From Aristolochia californica (taxonomy: Eukaryota; Streptophyta; Magnoliopsida; Piperales; Aristolochiaceae), in assembly GCA_029961685.1 (NCBI GenBank), contig JARWKL010000008.1, positions 14,851,981-14,915,980 on the forward strand: DNA of 64,000 nt, given 5' to 3'. The notes under the pieces are model-generated. The model ran no database searches, was not told where the DNA came from, and was given only the letters and a program-made list of their open reading frames with translations. Below are positions 42,893-55,760 of the stretch, piece by piece (the first letter of the stretch is position 1; every line of letters begins with the position of its first letter). The position numbers and the translations under genes were made by a program.

Positions 42893-44045
42893 CTATGTAA
42901 GAATTACTGCAAGTCCAAACGATTGCAGAGCTCAAACAAAACGGGTGCAGTAAAAGAAGAAGAATCGGCAATCATGAAACTAGTTTTGTTTCAACAGTTT
43001 GCATCTGACAACTGTATTATGATACGATATAGAGCGCAAGTGAATCTAAGTACTTTGATTATTTATGATTTTTGAAAGAGCATTAGCAACTTGTAACAGA
43101 GGACTGTATATTAGCGCAAGTGTAACAGAGCAAGAATAGTTGTTTGGCTATGACCGTACGGCTTGAGAAAAACTAATGCCATTTTGATAATGAACTTTTT
43201 TACTTATAGTGCTGAAATTTGTGTTACACTTTTGACTTCTTTCATCCTTTGTAGATTTTCTTTGGTGTAGGGAATGGAACGATGCATGAGACTCATTGAC
43301 TAAGGAGAGCAGTTCCTATTCACTCCAATGGATCTAACCCCATGCTAAAATGGGCTAGCATATCTAAACTCAATTTTTTATATCTTTTGTAAGACAGAAA
43401 TGCACATCTACACAGAACAAAGTTTAAAAGAAAAAAGAAAAACACGTAGATATGATAATATATCAACTCACTTCTACTCTATTGTCTCTTCTTTGATTGT
43501 GTTTCATTTGTTGTTGTTTCAACACAGATGCAATTTTTCACTATTTAATAGGAAACATACCCTAAAATTCGGATTCTCAATATGTTGGCTCTTACAACTT
43601 TCCCCCAATTAATCAGCAATGGAATCTAAAAAGAGTAAAAACCTTGGATGAAAGATTTTCAGGATCTTCAATTGTCTCTCATCAACAAACGATATTCTCC
43701 AAACTTACCTTTATATAATGTGGAAATCACAAAATTAAAAAAAAAAACATCAAATGGGTGATTCGTTTGTAGCTGATTTATATTTCATATTTTTCTAAAA
43801 ATAATATTATCTCCACTAGTCACCAAATTGAAAAATACTACAATGAATTCTACCCATATAAAAAGTAATGAAATTAATATTTTAACATCTTACCACAAAC
43901 GTTTTTTTTTTTTTTTTTTTTTTTTTTTTGTAAAATCTGAACAAGTTATTGCCATGTTTAAAAAAATTATAAATAACATTTAAACATAGTTTTGTGTGTC
44001 TTAAGTGTTTTTTGTCTGCCAAAGTAATAAAACAAAAGGTTCAAA
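42893..44045. other. Flank upstream of the recognised host exon
   Basis: The PHD-finger exons expected upstream of the SPOC-like domain were looked for on the minus strand here and not found. There is a run of 28 T at 43902-43929. No LTR ends seen. Confidence 0.5.
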
Positions 44046-47000
44046 AAATTCTAAATTGTAAACTACTAAAATAATTCTTATTACATTCAAAAGACAAGGA
44101 GGTTGGACTTGTGTTCTCCCAAGTTTAGTTACATGCATCCTTTTCCCATGCTTATAAAACTCATAATATCGACTGGGTTGCTGACTACCACATTTCATCT
44201 ACAAAGGTTTTTTATCTTTTATCCTTCAATAACATAAACTTTTAACTCATATTAGAAATATTTTTAAAAAATATTATAATAAAAAAACTTAAACGTCATC
44301 AACTATGAATAATTTAAAAAAGATATTTCATTGAAATCCAACAACTAATTAAATATGGAATAGCAAATGGCTACTCGGATTAAATCCATGTTCTTGATTT
44401 CTTCATATAAAATGACTCTTATTATTTTATACCTATAAATTTTCTCTTATTGAAAATTTCATTTATAATCATTTATACATATATATCTCTAGGCACACTC
44501 ATGATGTGCAAGGGCGATAAAGAAAATAATTGTATATCTTCAACTAACCATACAAAATTAAATTGTTAAATTTAAGAAACATTTTATTAATTTTATTAAC
44601 ACATGAATAATTTCATCTAAGCAATATTTTGTTTTAATATATATATTAGTAAAATATCTATTTGCAATGGGTTAATTTGGTAATCGTTTAAAAAATCCCA
44701 AACATAGGTCTTGCTTCTCGGTTCTTATTGAATTATAGCCTAGCTTGAGGGTAATAAAAGCCTCATATAAATCATAGCACTAAGAAACCACAATGTAATC
44801 AATCTATTTCTCATGTGGAGTGAGATAGATTTCATGTGGTATGAAAAAAAAATACGGTAAAAATGGACAAGGACTTTAGACCAATAAAACCTACAAAACA
44901 CAATTTAGAGAGGTGAAGATTTCAGGATGAAAACTATAGAGTAATATTCTTAAAAAAAGAAGAAGAAGAATAAGAAGAAGAAGAAGAAGAAGAAGAAGAA
45001 TACAACCATACATAAACATTAAGGGTCTAAAACAAAAATACTCTTACTTGGAAGACTGGAAGTGCAAAATTTCAAATCTGGCTCAAACAATCTTTTTGGG
45101 CTTCCATAGCAATGCGCCGCGTAATATGACTGCTTGAAAGATATGTAGAAGGAAGAAAAAGAATTCCTAGGGTTTTGATTTATATACTTTAAATTTCTTA
45201 ACCTTAATTAATATCCCCCTAAATATTTATAGTAAAAAATCGTAAAGATGTATAAAAAAAAATTGCATGCAAATAGGACTATTCATTATGGGGTACATAC
45301 ATCTAAAATCCATTCAGAACTGAGTTAGCTTAGAACCTGGCTTAGATTTTCAGACCCAAACTCAAACTTAAGTTAAAATCCTAAACCAACAACAGAAGTT
45401 CTTCGGATGCCTTTACCTAGTACTTACCCTTATAATAGATTAGATCTCCTAGAAAATATTAAGATAGATGATGATAAGCTCAGGGTGGCAACAAGGTGGG
45501 ATAACAAGATATAATGTCATAGTACAATGGCCATTTATCCTCACAAGACAAGTATAAGGCCTAGTGGTTTAGTTTGAGGTTAGAATGTGTTTTTTTTATC
45601 CCTACTTACCTTTTAAAATTTTAAAGAAATGTGACAAATAAGTAGAATAAAGAATAATTATAACCTATTTTTTAAATGATAAAAAAATTCAGATGCAAAA
45701 AACCCTCAATTGATTGACAAGAGAGAAAAAATTGATGGCTTGATTTTGATGACCTCTTTAAAGAATAAATATTTGTTATTAGATGATGTCTCCATCTGAT
45801 TTTATTCTTTGTAACAATCAATATGAGGTTTGCTTTGGGTTCTCAATTTAAAGTTTTTTTTTTTGAAATTTTTTGTTTTCTTTGTCGGTCAAAATTAGAT
45901 TTGCTTTCTTATTTGTTTGCTTCAAATCATTCGATATTTTCCATTTCTACCTAATCAAAAGTTTACTTTTTTGTTTGTTTTCACTAATACCCAACTCTAC
46001 ATTGATTTTACCCATGAATGTTGCTTGTTTTCTTCAAGTATTGCATTTTCTCCAAATTAATAACACTTGATATATCTTAACTGGAGCATTTATTGAGTTT
46101 TCACATTTGTTTTTCAAAAGTTTTGAGGTAGGTAGGACAATGCAAGAAAATTAGATAGGGAGGTAGGGCTTGAAAAAGGAAATAGTTAAATGAGGTTAGA
46201 ACATGGTTGAGAATTCAACCCACAATATGATTAGCAGCCTGCTATGAATAAATTTTTATGTGACTAGTAATAAAGAATTCAAAGAGTTGTGTCAAAATTA
46301 TCCAATGAAGGGGAAGGATCAGAGACAAAACCCAAGTATTAAAGAAGGAAGAATTGAATCTTAAAGACCAAAGAAATTTTCTTAGTTGCTAAGGATTTCT
46401 ATTTTTAAGGTGAAGTTACCAACTCCAACTTGAAGGGGATTGTTGAAGCATCAAAGAGTCTAAGATGAGTTTCATGCACAACATTTCTCACAAGGGAGTC
46501 TAAGAAGAATCTCATGCAAGACAAGTCTCACAAGAGAAGCAAGGTCAAAAGAAAAAACTCATGTAAAAGAAGACATTTTCTAGTTTGTTTGTTTTTTTTT
46601 TGTTTCTTTCATGTTTAATTTAGCAAGTTATAGTTTGAGTGTAATTGGATATCTTGGGCAGTATAGTTTGTTTGTAACTAGGAAATCTTTTTTTCTTTAT
46701 TAATAAGAATGCCAAAGAGGAAGGGAGACAAGCATGTTAATATCCTCTCCTAGTTTATTTTCTCTTAATGTGCCTTTACCTCTCTTGTCTCTTGTTCTCT
46801 TCTTCCTCTCTCATGTTTTCCTCTCAAGCATGCCCATTTTATGAAATGAAACACTAACCTTCATGTGAACAACGCTTCTGCATCCCCTAGCTAAGCTAAA
46901 TATTTTAGCCACAAACATGTTAAATTTTTTGTCTTCCAATAACCACAATATTCAATGTAACTATCTTTTAGATTTTCTTATTATTTATTTATGGTTGTCA

Positions 47001-47640
47001 TAAAAAAATCCTGATTGCATTTGTTTATTATTTTTTATAGTTGTGATAAAAAAATCCCAATAGCATAAATTGGGTGTAAGGGGGGGTAAGGATGCTACCA
47101 AAAACCCACCTTGTCAAGGGTGATGAGCCTAATTTGTAATAACAAATAAGGCTCATATAATAGGTTGGAGTTTTTATATGAATAGGAAGAAAGGAGTTTG
47201 GGCCTAAGTCTATATAAACTTAGGTCAATTTTCAATTAATCATAAAATTTTAATTGAATAAATAAAAAATAATTTCTTCGTATTTGGCATGTATTTGTTA
47301 GTTCCATTAAAAAACAAATGTAGAGTGAGAGTGAATAGATTTTTTGCTTATCCCTCAAGTATTTTCAAAGTTTCTAGAATTTAATTGTGCAATGTAAAAA
47401 TTAAAAACAGAGTTCAACCACAAAAATTCATACAATCACATGATGATCATATGCTGATCTATATTGGTTCACATCTTAACATATTCTAGAGTTTCCAATC
47501 CACTACAAGTTGTTTTCACCTTAAGTTAATTCACTATGTTTTGGGTTGTCTAATTGTACGTACAATAAATAGTCTCTAAGACAATTATATTGTTGTCCAC
47601 ACAAGGATTTACACTTATCAATTAAATACAGTAGCTGGCA
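44046..47640. repeat. Duplicated block, copy 1
   Basis: Matches 60419-64000 in the same orientation, with about 98% identity in the first 200 bases and somewhat less later (by eye). Copy 2 is cut by the window end, so the repeat may be longer. It is mostly non-coding, with GAA repeats near 44956-45000 and an LTR-like part from 46441. Confidence 0.93.
46441..46875 (+). repeat. LTR-like segment inside copy 1
   Basis: TGTTGAAGCATC follows the purine-rich TGAAGGGGAT, as at a retroelement 3' LTR. In copy 2 the same junction reads GAGGGGGAC then TGTTCAAG. The right end is uncertain, and no coding region precedes it. Confidence 0.4.
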
Positions 47641-49341
47641 TACAAAACTTCACCCTCATAAAGGAATACAGTAACAATTACATTATCCAACCTAGACCCA
47701 CAAAGGAATATTCTAGCAACTTGCTAGGCAATCTTGCCTAGACCCACAAAGGAATTTTGCAACAACAGCTCAATAGGCGCACTAGGCCTAAACCCACTAA
47801 GGGATTTTCAGTACCGCTTGCTTTCACAATGATTTATGGTTCACAACAGCTTCTAAGGCCTAATGGTTCTTTCCTATTCAACCAAACTGGACCCTCTTAA
47901 TACAGATGAGGTGAGGATGGTCTTGCCTTAACAAGGCTTAAGTCAAAAATGCAAAGGTTACTTGCTTATAGTTCAAGCTAAATATAGAAATGTCTTAATA
48001 TAGCAGATATTGGAATAGAAACATAGTATGGATAGATTCACCAATCCTAATTATCTATTTGAGGTAATAGTAGCTCAATCAGTTCCTCAAATGACTAGAT
48101 TTAAAGTTCAAAAATCAGCGTAAAATTGGATAGATTTTGAAAAATGGCTTGGGGGGGGGGGGGGGGGGGGGCACTTAAAAGTTGTTCAATCAAATAAAGA
48201 TTCCACAATCTAAGCCCACAAGTAACATTTTGTTGGAGCTTTAAACTTCAAAAGAGTTTGAACATGTAACTTTCTTTATCATTCTTTTTTGTTTCTTATT
48301 ATGTAAAAGGGGTAGTCTTGTAATTCTTGATATCTAGTGAATGTTACAGATAAAGTTGGAAAGGGGTGTGGGTGGAACGACATACACATGAATCTCTTTT
48401 CTCTCTTTCTCACATATTCTCTCTCATTCAAGTTGTCCCTACTGTTGTGCACTTTCATCTTCTTCCACATGGCTAACTAAGAAAGTTCTCAAAGGTATTT
48501 CATTGAACTCTAGAATCTATCATGTTCTAAACAACTTTGATGTTTATAAAGTATAAGATCTTATAGTTTATACTTACTTGACCAAGTGTATTTTAAGGAT
48601 TTTAAAATAGGAGTCACATAAGCACTTTGATTTTTAAAACAAGAAGTGATATTAATAAAACAATTGATCTCAAAGTAAGTGCACTTCAATTCATTATGCT
48701 TGATCAAGTATCATGAACTCATTTCAAAATATGTGCACCAAAATACTTGGATTTTTGTAACAACCCAATTTTTTAATATAACACAAATGACTCCAAAAAT
48801 TTTCTTGCTAGAAGAAAAATAAAATATCAAAATCAAGATGCATAAAAACCAGCGAGGATTAAGCTAAGTAAACAATATTTCAAAGTAAAAGCACAAGAAA
48901 TACGTAATTTTTTTATGAATAGCATTTAAAATTTCTAAATCCATTTCCAAAAAATCTGTTACTAAGTATGAGAAATGCTTATGAGTGATTTTTTTGCTTT
49001 ATGAGTCAAAAGTGGCAAATCTTGGAGTGAAATCAACTCATAAAGATGAGTTCTTGATGTTAAAAAAAGGAGTCATAAAACATAGAAAGGGACACTTGTC
49101 CTTTTTAAAATCACAACAGAATCTCAAATATATCTCTCAAGAAAAACATAAAATTCTTGCAATAACGTGCTTCTAATATAGATAGCTTATTTACATATTT
49201 TGAAGACCTATCTTTCTTAGATTGAAGCTTCATTCTTAATTTGCAAATTTTTTGGAATGGGTTGTTTAAATGATTGTGGACCAGTCGAATGATCTTCACT
49301 AGATTCTTGTTCTTCTTCCTCAAAAGTGTTTGGTTTCTTTG
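47641..49341. other. Non-coding stretch with a 21-base G run
   Basis: Copy 1 probably continues into here but cannot be checked. A run of 21 G is at 48151-48171. TGTTGGAGCTTTAAAC at about 48224 may be a degenerate LTR start. No gene is supported. Confidence 0.45.
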
Positions 49342-49742
49342 TGTTGGATTTAGAATCCCATGATAAGGTCCTCGACCAAGAGGGTAAGAGAGAGGAGAAG
49401 AAAAGAAGAGGAAGAATGAAGAGAGAAGAAAGAGGGACAAGGGGGGGGGGGGGAAGACAGAGAAACTTCGAGAGAAAAGTCTATGGATAAATTTGAGAGA
49501 GAAGAGGGGAGACTTAATGATCTAACCCTTGCCTTGAGCCTCTATTTATAGTTTATGAAGGAAGGTTACAATGACTACAATGGCCTTAGGGATACAATCT
49601 CTCAAAAGGAAAAGATATAAGTTGCATATATCATCTTCATTAATTACAACTTTATGCCCCTTAATCATTAAATTACACATTGTGCCACCTCCTTGATGTG
49701 GGGAAGGTATTTACCGTAGCCACTTTGAGATGTCTTCCAACA
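49342..49742 (-). repeat. Copia-6 3' LTR
   Basis: TGTTGGATTTAGAATCCC to CTTCCAACA in plus coordinates. On the minus strand it carries CTATAAATAGAGG and a CT-rich leader with a C13 run (G at 49441-49453). Confidence 0.85.
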
Positions 49743-51093
49743 CTCCCCCTCAAGCTGTTGGAGAGAAAACATCATTGATATCCAATTTGCCACATATAGT
49801 GGTTAAGATCTTGAGTGTGACTGGTTTCGTGAGAATGTTTGCCACCTGCCCTTGTGATGGAACATGTCTGAGATATAAGATTCCAGCATGAAATGTTTCC
49901 CGAATAAAGTGGTAGTCTACCTCAATGTGGTTTATCCTCTCCTGGAAGACAGGATTTGAAGTGATATGGATGACTACCTAGTTGTCGCAATATAATTCCA
50001 TAGAAGCTCCTTTATAGAATCCCGATTTAGTTAGAAGAAATCTGATCCATAGAAGCTCTGTTTGGGCCTTACTTATTTACTCTGCTTCTGCACTAGAGCT
50101 TGCAACAACATTTTACTTTTTGCTTCTCTATGTAACCAGGTTACCTCCAACTAAGGTACAATACCATGAAGTGGACTTCTTGTCATTAGGTGATCTAGCT
50201 CAATCTACATATGAGAAATCTTCTATGTTGAAATGGCCATGATTCTTATAGAGAAGCCCTTTTTTTGGAGCTCCTTTGAAATATCTTTGTATCCTGTCCA
50301 AGGCTTGACAATGGGTAAGTTGTGGTTTGTCCGTATATTGACTCACCACACTTACTACATATGATATATCTGGTCTGGTCACTATGAGGTAAATAAACTT
50401 TCCCACAAGCCTCTAATATTTACCTATATCAACATCTTCGCCAGAGCTTGCACATAGTTTTTCATTAGCATCCATTGGAGTGTCAATAGGTCGACTCCCC
50501 ATCCATGTGTCCTCGAGTAGGTCCAAGGTATACTTTCTCTAAGATAATATGATCCCATGCTTTGATTGGTATACCTCAATTCCTAGAAAATATTTTAGAA
50601 GTCCAAGATCCTTTGTTTAAAATTCTTGGTAAATACTTTCTTTGACATCTTTGATGTTGTCCTCACTACCAGTTAAGATGATATCATCCACATAAACTAC
50701 TAGTAATACTTTTCCATTTGAGGTATTTTTGATAAAGGCAAAATGATCTATTGAGCACCGGTTGAATCCATACCGTAACATTGCTTGGCTAAAATTTTGC
50801 AAACCAAGCCTGAGAAGACTATTTAAGGCCACTAAAAGACTTTCTCAATTTGCATACTGACTTTCCCTCAACCACAAAACCAAGTGGTTGGTGCATATAC
50901 ATCTCTTCTTTTATGTCCCCATTCAAATTTGTTTTTTTTTTACATCCAATTGAAATATTGCCCAAGTGGAATTAGTAGCTAGAGATTATAAGATGTGTAT
51001 CGAGCTTAATTTAGAAACTAGAGAAATTTTTTTCCCATAATCCACTCCATAACATTGAGCGTATGTCTTGGAAATGAGTCGATTTTTGAGGCG
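49743..51093 (-). pseudogene. Copia-6 RNase H and RT, C-terminal part
   Basis: RNase H: YFKGAPKKGLLYKNHGHFNI and the ICxVxRPDISYxVSVVSQY-type region at 50406-50200. RT catalytic box VVYVDDIILTGSE is intact (50832-50617 frame). Upstream RT reads RLKNRLISKTYAQCYGVDYG at 51093-51040. The frame is broken by several stops. Confidence 0.85.
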
Positions 51094-51453
51094 TGTTGAA
51101 TTTATGGAAAGAGAAATACTTTATTGACTTATTATAATCAAAGTACATGAACCTCTATTTATAATAGAGGAAGGAAGTAAAGTCCAATTAAAATTAAACT
51201 ACATTTGTCCCAATTATACCCAAACTCTAACACTTAAAGATAAGTCCTAGCATAATTAAATAACACAATATAAAAAAAAAGACTAACATGACTAAAAAAC
51301 CTTTAAATTGAAACTCTTTTGTGAGACCTACTTCCATAATAATTCTGGGTCTGTAAGACTTCTTATGCCACCCCACATGATCATGGTGGGTCTCACCAGC
51401 TTGTGTGATCATGGTGGGTCCATATCTTATGAGCTTTGGCCCATCTTCCAAAA
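51094..51453 (-). repeat. A2 3' LTR
   Basis: TGTTGAATTTATGG to CTTCCAAAA. It is shorter than its partner through internal deletion. Confidence 0.88.
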
Positions 51454-51828
51454 CTTTCCCTCAAGTTGGGGGTGACAGAACATCATGAACTCCCAGCTTG
51501 CTGCAAGTGATGTATAAGATCGTCTTGTAAAAATGGTAGTCCTCCATATCTTCCAATGCTCCCCCTCATCCTAGTGGTCTCTTCTATGAAGTTGAACTGG
51601 CATAAGATAAGTGAGATTAAAATCACTCTAAGCTGTATGACATTGTCTATACGCAATACTCAAAAGTGTAACAAAACTCTTGCATCACCATGTCCCTCCA
51701 CAGGACAACGACTCTCAAGTGGTAGGATTAATAAATGCCAATAAAGGGGGGCAACAAATATGTAGTAATAACCTCCTCCATCATAGTGTCCCAACCCGGG
51801 AACCGACTCTCATAGGTAGAAATGGATG

Positions 51829-51965
51829 ATAAATGCTTGTCATTCACAAGACGTCTATAAAAGATGTGATACATGATAAATGACAGTCATTCACAAGATA
51901 GCAATAAAAGACGTCATAAGTGGGTAATGTTTGTCATTCACGAGACAACAATAAAGGACCCACGG
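51829..51965. repeat. Tandem repeat in A2, unit about 47 bases
   Basis: Three copies of a unit containing GTCATTCACAAGA and CAATAAAAGACGT. It occupies the position of the 58-base array in A1 but is unrelated in sequence. Confidence 0.7.
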
Positions 51966-53206
51966 GTATATATAAAGTCTCAATGGTCTTAAAACACCCA
52001 ACCATGATGGACTTAACTCCCAACCGAAGCAACACGCGGGAGATTGGCCCAAAGAGGTATGTGAGAGTCAAATAACAGCTGGTAGGAGAAAGGTTGTCAA
52101 ATAACCAATGGGTAATGGGTAAAGAGGAAGATAGGATGCTGAGGCCATCACTTCTTCAATAATAACATCTCATCCAAAGAGACACAATAGTTGCAGCTGG
52201 AGAAAAAGAATCGAGTCGAGACAATTAAGATATCACCAATAATTAATACAATTATTATTGCAAGTTAGGATTCTTGGTCTTCAATGTTTTTTTGTGCTGT
52301 CCCTTTCTTGAATATTTTGATCACAAAATACTTACCACAACATATGGAATGAAATACCTCTTTCTTGTACTTCTACTTCTCCCACTCAAGCTGGGAGGTA
52401 ATGACAGTGATCCCAACTTGAACCAAATAACATAGATGTAGTATGGCAGTGATATAGTTGATCAATAATAGCAACTCAAAAATTGATGCAAAACATTCGG
52501 CTTAAACTCGGATTTTTCAATGCAACAGGATATCAGCATGACCTTTGATTCTTCCAATGAGAATATATCTTTAAATATAGATCAGATTGGCACGAAAATT
52601 TCTCCTTATGAAACTAGCCTTGAATAAATTTCATCCAAGTATAATTTATCTTCATAAAATATACTTATATTGATATATATAATATGATAGATTTGGGTCT
52701 TTGTAATTTGGCTGAACTAAGTATTCTTTCCCTTTTTTTCAACATGACCATTGAATCTTCCAAGATCAATATCTCCGTATGAAAAACTCAGATAAAGAAT
52801 TGGTTTAATAGTTAAGAAAATAGAATTAGAGATATTTCTTTTGATATGTAATTCTCCATATAAAGTTTCATTCTTGATAGCATTAAATAGCTCAGAAGTT
52901 GAAGCTTTCTGCTACTGCTCGAATCTCTTTTGTAATCCGACCTTTGCTGCTTCAAATATCGATTTCTATTTTTAGATAACTCTAATTTGAAAAAATAAAT
53001 TTTACCTGGAAATTAGACTTGAATATCTTTCTGTCAATATATAATATGCAATATTAAAAGCTCAGTATAAAGGTAAAAATTCAAAGCAAACAAATGGTAT
53101 TGGGATTGAAAAGAGAAAAAAAAAGATAAATATGAACCTAAACAACTAGAGATAATAGATCAGAAAAGGATCTCGTTATCTTTGTGGGTTGATTGAGTCA
53201 ATACCA

Positions 53207-53616
53207 TGTTGAATTTATGGAAAAGAGAAATACTTCATTGACTTATTATAATCAGAGCACATGAAACTCTATTTATCATAGAGGAAGGTAATAGAGTCCA
53301 ATTAGAATTAAACTACCTTTGTCCCAATTACACCAAAACTCTAACACTTAAAGATAAAGATAAGCCCTAGCATAATTAAATAACTCAATATAAATAGAAG
53401 ACTGACATGACTAAAAAACCTTTAAACTGAAACTCTTCTATGGGATCTGCTTCCATTATAATTTTGGGTCTGTAAGACTTCTTATTGTGTAAGACTTCGT
53501 ATGCCACCTCAAGTGATCATGGTGAATCAATATCTTATGGGCTTGGGCCAATCTTCCAACAAACTTGGATATGTGGGCCTTCCTTGTTCATGTGGACTTA
53601 GGCCCATCTTCCAACA
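53207..53616 (-). repeat. A2 5' LTR
   Basis: TGTTGAATTTATGG to CTTCCAACA. Confidence 0.88.
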
Positions 53617-54430
53617 GAATAAGCAACATAACCATCTGGAATGTGTTTGATAGTAAAAACCCATTTATAGCCCACTAGTTTCTTTCCAAGAGGAAGGGGA
53701 ACAAAGACCCAAGTTGATTTTCATACAAGGCATGCATTTCTTCTTCCATGGCTACCTTCCATCCTAGATGTCTCAAAGCCTCTTGATAGGACTGTGGAAC
53801 AAAGTTGAAGAAATAGATGCAAGAAACTAATAGCATGAAGAAAATGATTGATGGTGAGAAACAAAGTTTGATATAGGATGAGAAGTGGATGTTAGAAATT
53901 AGACGCCCTAATTGCAAACTATCGAGAGCAACAATAATAATCAAAGAAGAAAGATAAGCAAGCAAAAAATACAACAAGATTTACATAGGTTCGCCTCAAG
54001 GTGAGACTATGTCTTGTCTTTTGCCACTATAGTAATTCACTATCAAGATGAAATTGTTTACAAGAGAAATTGCACACACTCATAGGTGTTTTTAGCTAAC
54101 GTCTCTCGGGCCACACCGCAATACAAGAGGGAAAGATTAGTGGTCCACGTACCAACTCAGTGTAAGGCATTGATTAAGCTCCAAAACTTAACAGTGGAGG
54201 GCCTACTGCAAGTATGAGGCTCCTTCCGCAGAGCTATGGGCCAAATATCAAATTGTGGGCCAAATACAATAGGAGAAGACTGACTTACCTCAGACGGAAC
54301 TATAAACTTCACAAGTGTGGTGTTGGCTGGGTTGTCATGGGGCTGAAGTAGATCCACATCAAGTGGCACAACGAGCTTCAAAGTTTCTTGTTCTAATGAA
54401 AGACCTGGAGGTGCATCTTTTGAGATATAA
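53617..54430 (-). pseudogene. Copia-6 RT N-terminal part and linker
   Basis: YKWVFTIKHIPDGYV joins the RT fingers interrupted by A2. The linker SYQEALRHLGWKVAMEEEMH is at 53793-53735, before the solo LTR at 53890-54193. Upstream linker resumes with FDIWPIALRKEPHTCSRPST at about 54250. Confidence 0.82.
53890..54193 (-). mobile_element. Solo LTR in copia-6
   Basis: TGTTAGAAATTAGACGCCC to AAAACTTAACA, 304 bases, with a perfect target duplication GTGGA (53885-53889 and 54194-54198). Same family as the copia-5 LTR. This is the best-preserved copy of that LTR in the window. Confidence 0.95.
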
Positions 54431-55330
54431 AAAGATGTGTCCTAAAAAAGGTGAACTTATTAGAGACAATTAACTTCTAAAGATGAGGATTATAATAGAC
54501 AAAACCTTTTTGGGTACGAGAGTAGCCCGAAAAGATACACTTTAGAGACTTAAGCTCAGGCTAAATCTTTGGAGAGGATGTGATATGAACAAAGCATGTG
54601 CAACCAAAGACCTTCAAACAAAGTGAGTATGGGTCTTCATCTGAAAAAAAATAATGAGTATAGGGATTTATGGCTAAGAACTAAAGAAGGTAGCCTATTA
54701 ATAAAGAAGTAAGTTGTAAGAATGGCATGTGGCTAGTAATAGTATAGCACCTTCATAGAGTAGAGTAAGCCATGGGTACCTCAAGAAGTTGCAGTTTTTT
54801 CTTTCAGTTACACCATTTTGTTAAGGGGCTTAGGCACAAAGTTTGATGAATAATACCACTATCATGACAAAAAGGATTGAAATTCACCTTTTGGCATTAT
54901 TCAATCGAAACAATTGTATTTGTTTTCCAAATTGTGTGGACACCATAGCATGAAAAGAGTTAAATATGGAAAAAAATTCAGATCGTTCTTTAAAAAAAAA
55001 TAGCCATATTACTCTAGTGAAGTCATCAACAAAGGTGACAAAATATTTAACTTGAGATATGTTCAAGACATTTAAGGGTCCCCATACATCTGAATGAATT
55101 AATGAAAGGGAACAATACCTTTAAGTTTATTTCGAGGAGAATATGTTGTCCTCTGGTGTTTGCTCAATTGATAGACTTAACAATTGAAATTTGATAAAGT
55201 TTTAAAGATGAAAATAAGTGCTGAAGCGATGCTACTGATGGATGACCAAACCGGTTGTGTCACAACCTTGCCTTTGTCCAAGAAGTGGCAATCGCAATGA
55301 GTGGAAGAGAGTTTAAGTAATAAATGCTCC
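54431..55330 (-). pseudogene. Copia-6 integrase
   Basis: The catalytic core is in the frame 55066-54884 (YFVTFVDDFTRVIWLFFFKE), ending FRLNNAKR, where the family has RSDNAREY: the second catalytic Asp reads Asn. The C-terminal part toward 54440 (KCIFSGYSRT-like) and the His/Cys part toward 55250 are broken by frameshifts. Confidence 0.82.
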
Positions 55331-55760
55331 TTTGTTCATGGCCGCCATAATCATGTGCTTAGTTGTGAGATCCTGGAAAACAAATGAAGAAGTTGAGAAG
55401 GTTATGCAGCAATTAAAACATTTTGTTTACTGGCTAACAAATAAAAACATTGAAGGGAAATTGAGGGACAAATAGGACATAAGTAAGCGAAAGGGATGGT
55501 GTAACAGAGGAGAATCCCTTCCCAAGAACTTTGGTTATGGATCCATTAACCATGGTAAAAAAACTTATTTGGTAGACATGGCTATAGGAAATTTAATAGA
55601 CTCTTATTACCTATAAGATGCTCGAAGGCCCCTGAGTCGATGATCCAAGATAAAGAAGATGAAGTTGGAGAAATTATACCCAAAGTAGTGGCAGTAGTAG
55701 TAGTAGTTGAAGATGCAAAAAAAGATGGAGGGGATACCATCAAAGTTTCTATCCTTTATA
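55331..55760 (-). pseudogene. Copia-6 protease
   Basis: SWIIDSGAFEHL is readable at about 55652-55617, with the DSG triad intact and the family continuation IGN. The surroundings have frame breaks. Confidence 0.78.

Larger units (their letters stand above)
51094..53616 (-). mobile_element. Element A2: non-autonomous family A element
   Basis: LTRs at 51094-51453 (360 bases) and 53207-53616 (410 bases), and a degenerate primer site (minus TGGTATTGACTC, 53195-53206). The 1.75-kb interior has no retroviral gene. It interrupts copia-6 RT, whose frame resumes on either side (DGYVAYS at 53617 and RLKNRL at 51093). Flanking five-mers, read on the minus strand, are TATTC and CGCCT and differ only by transitions. 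Confidence 0.88.
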
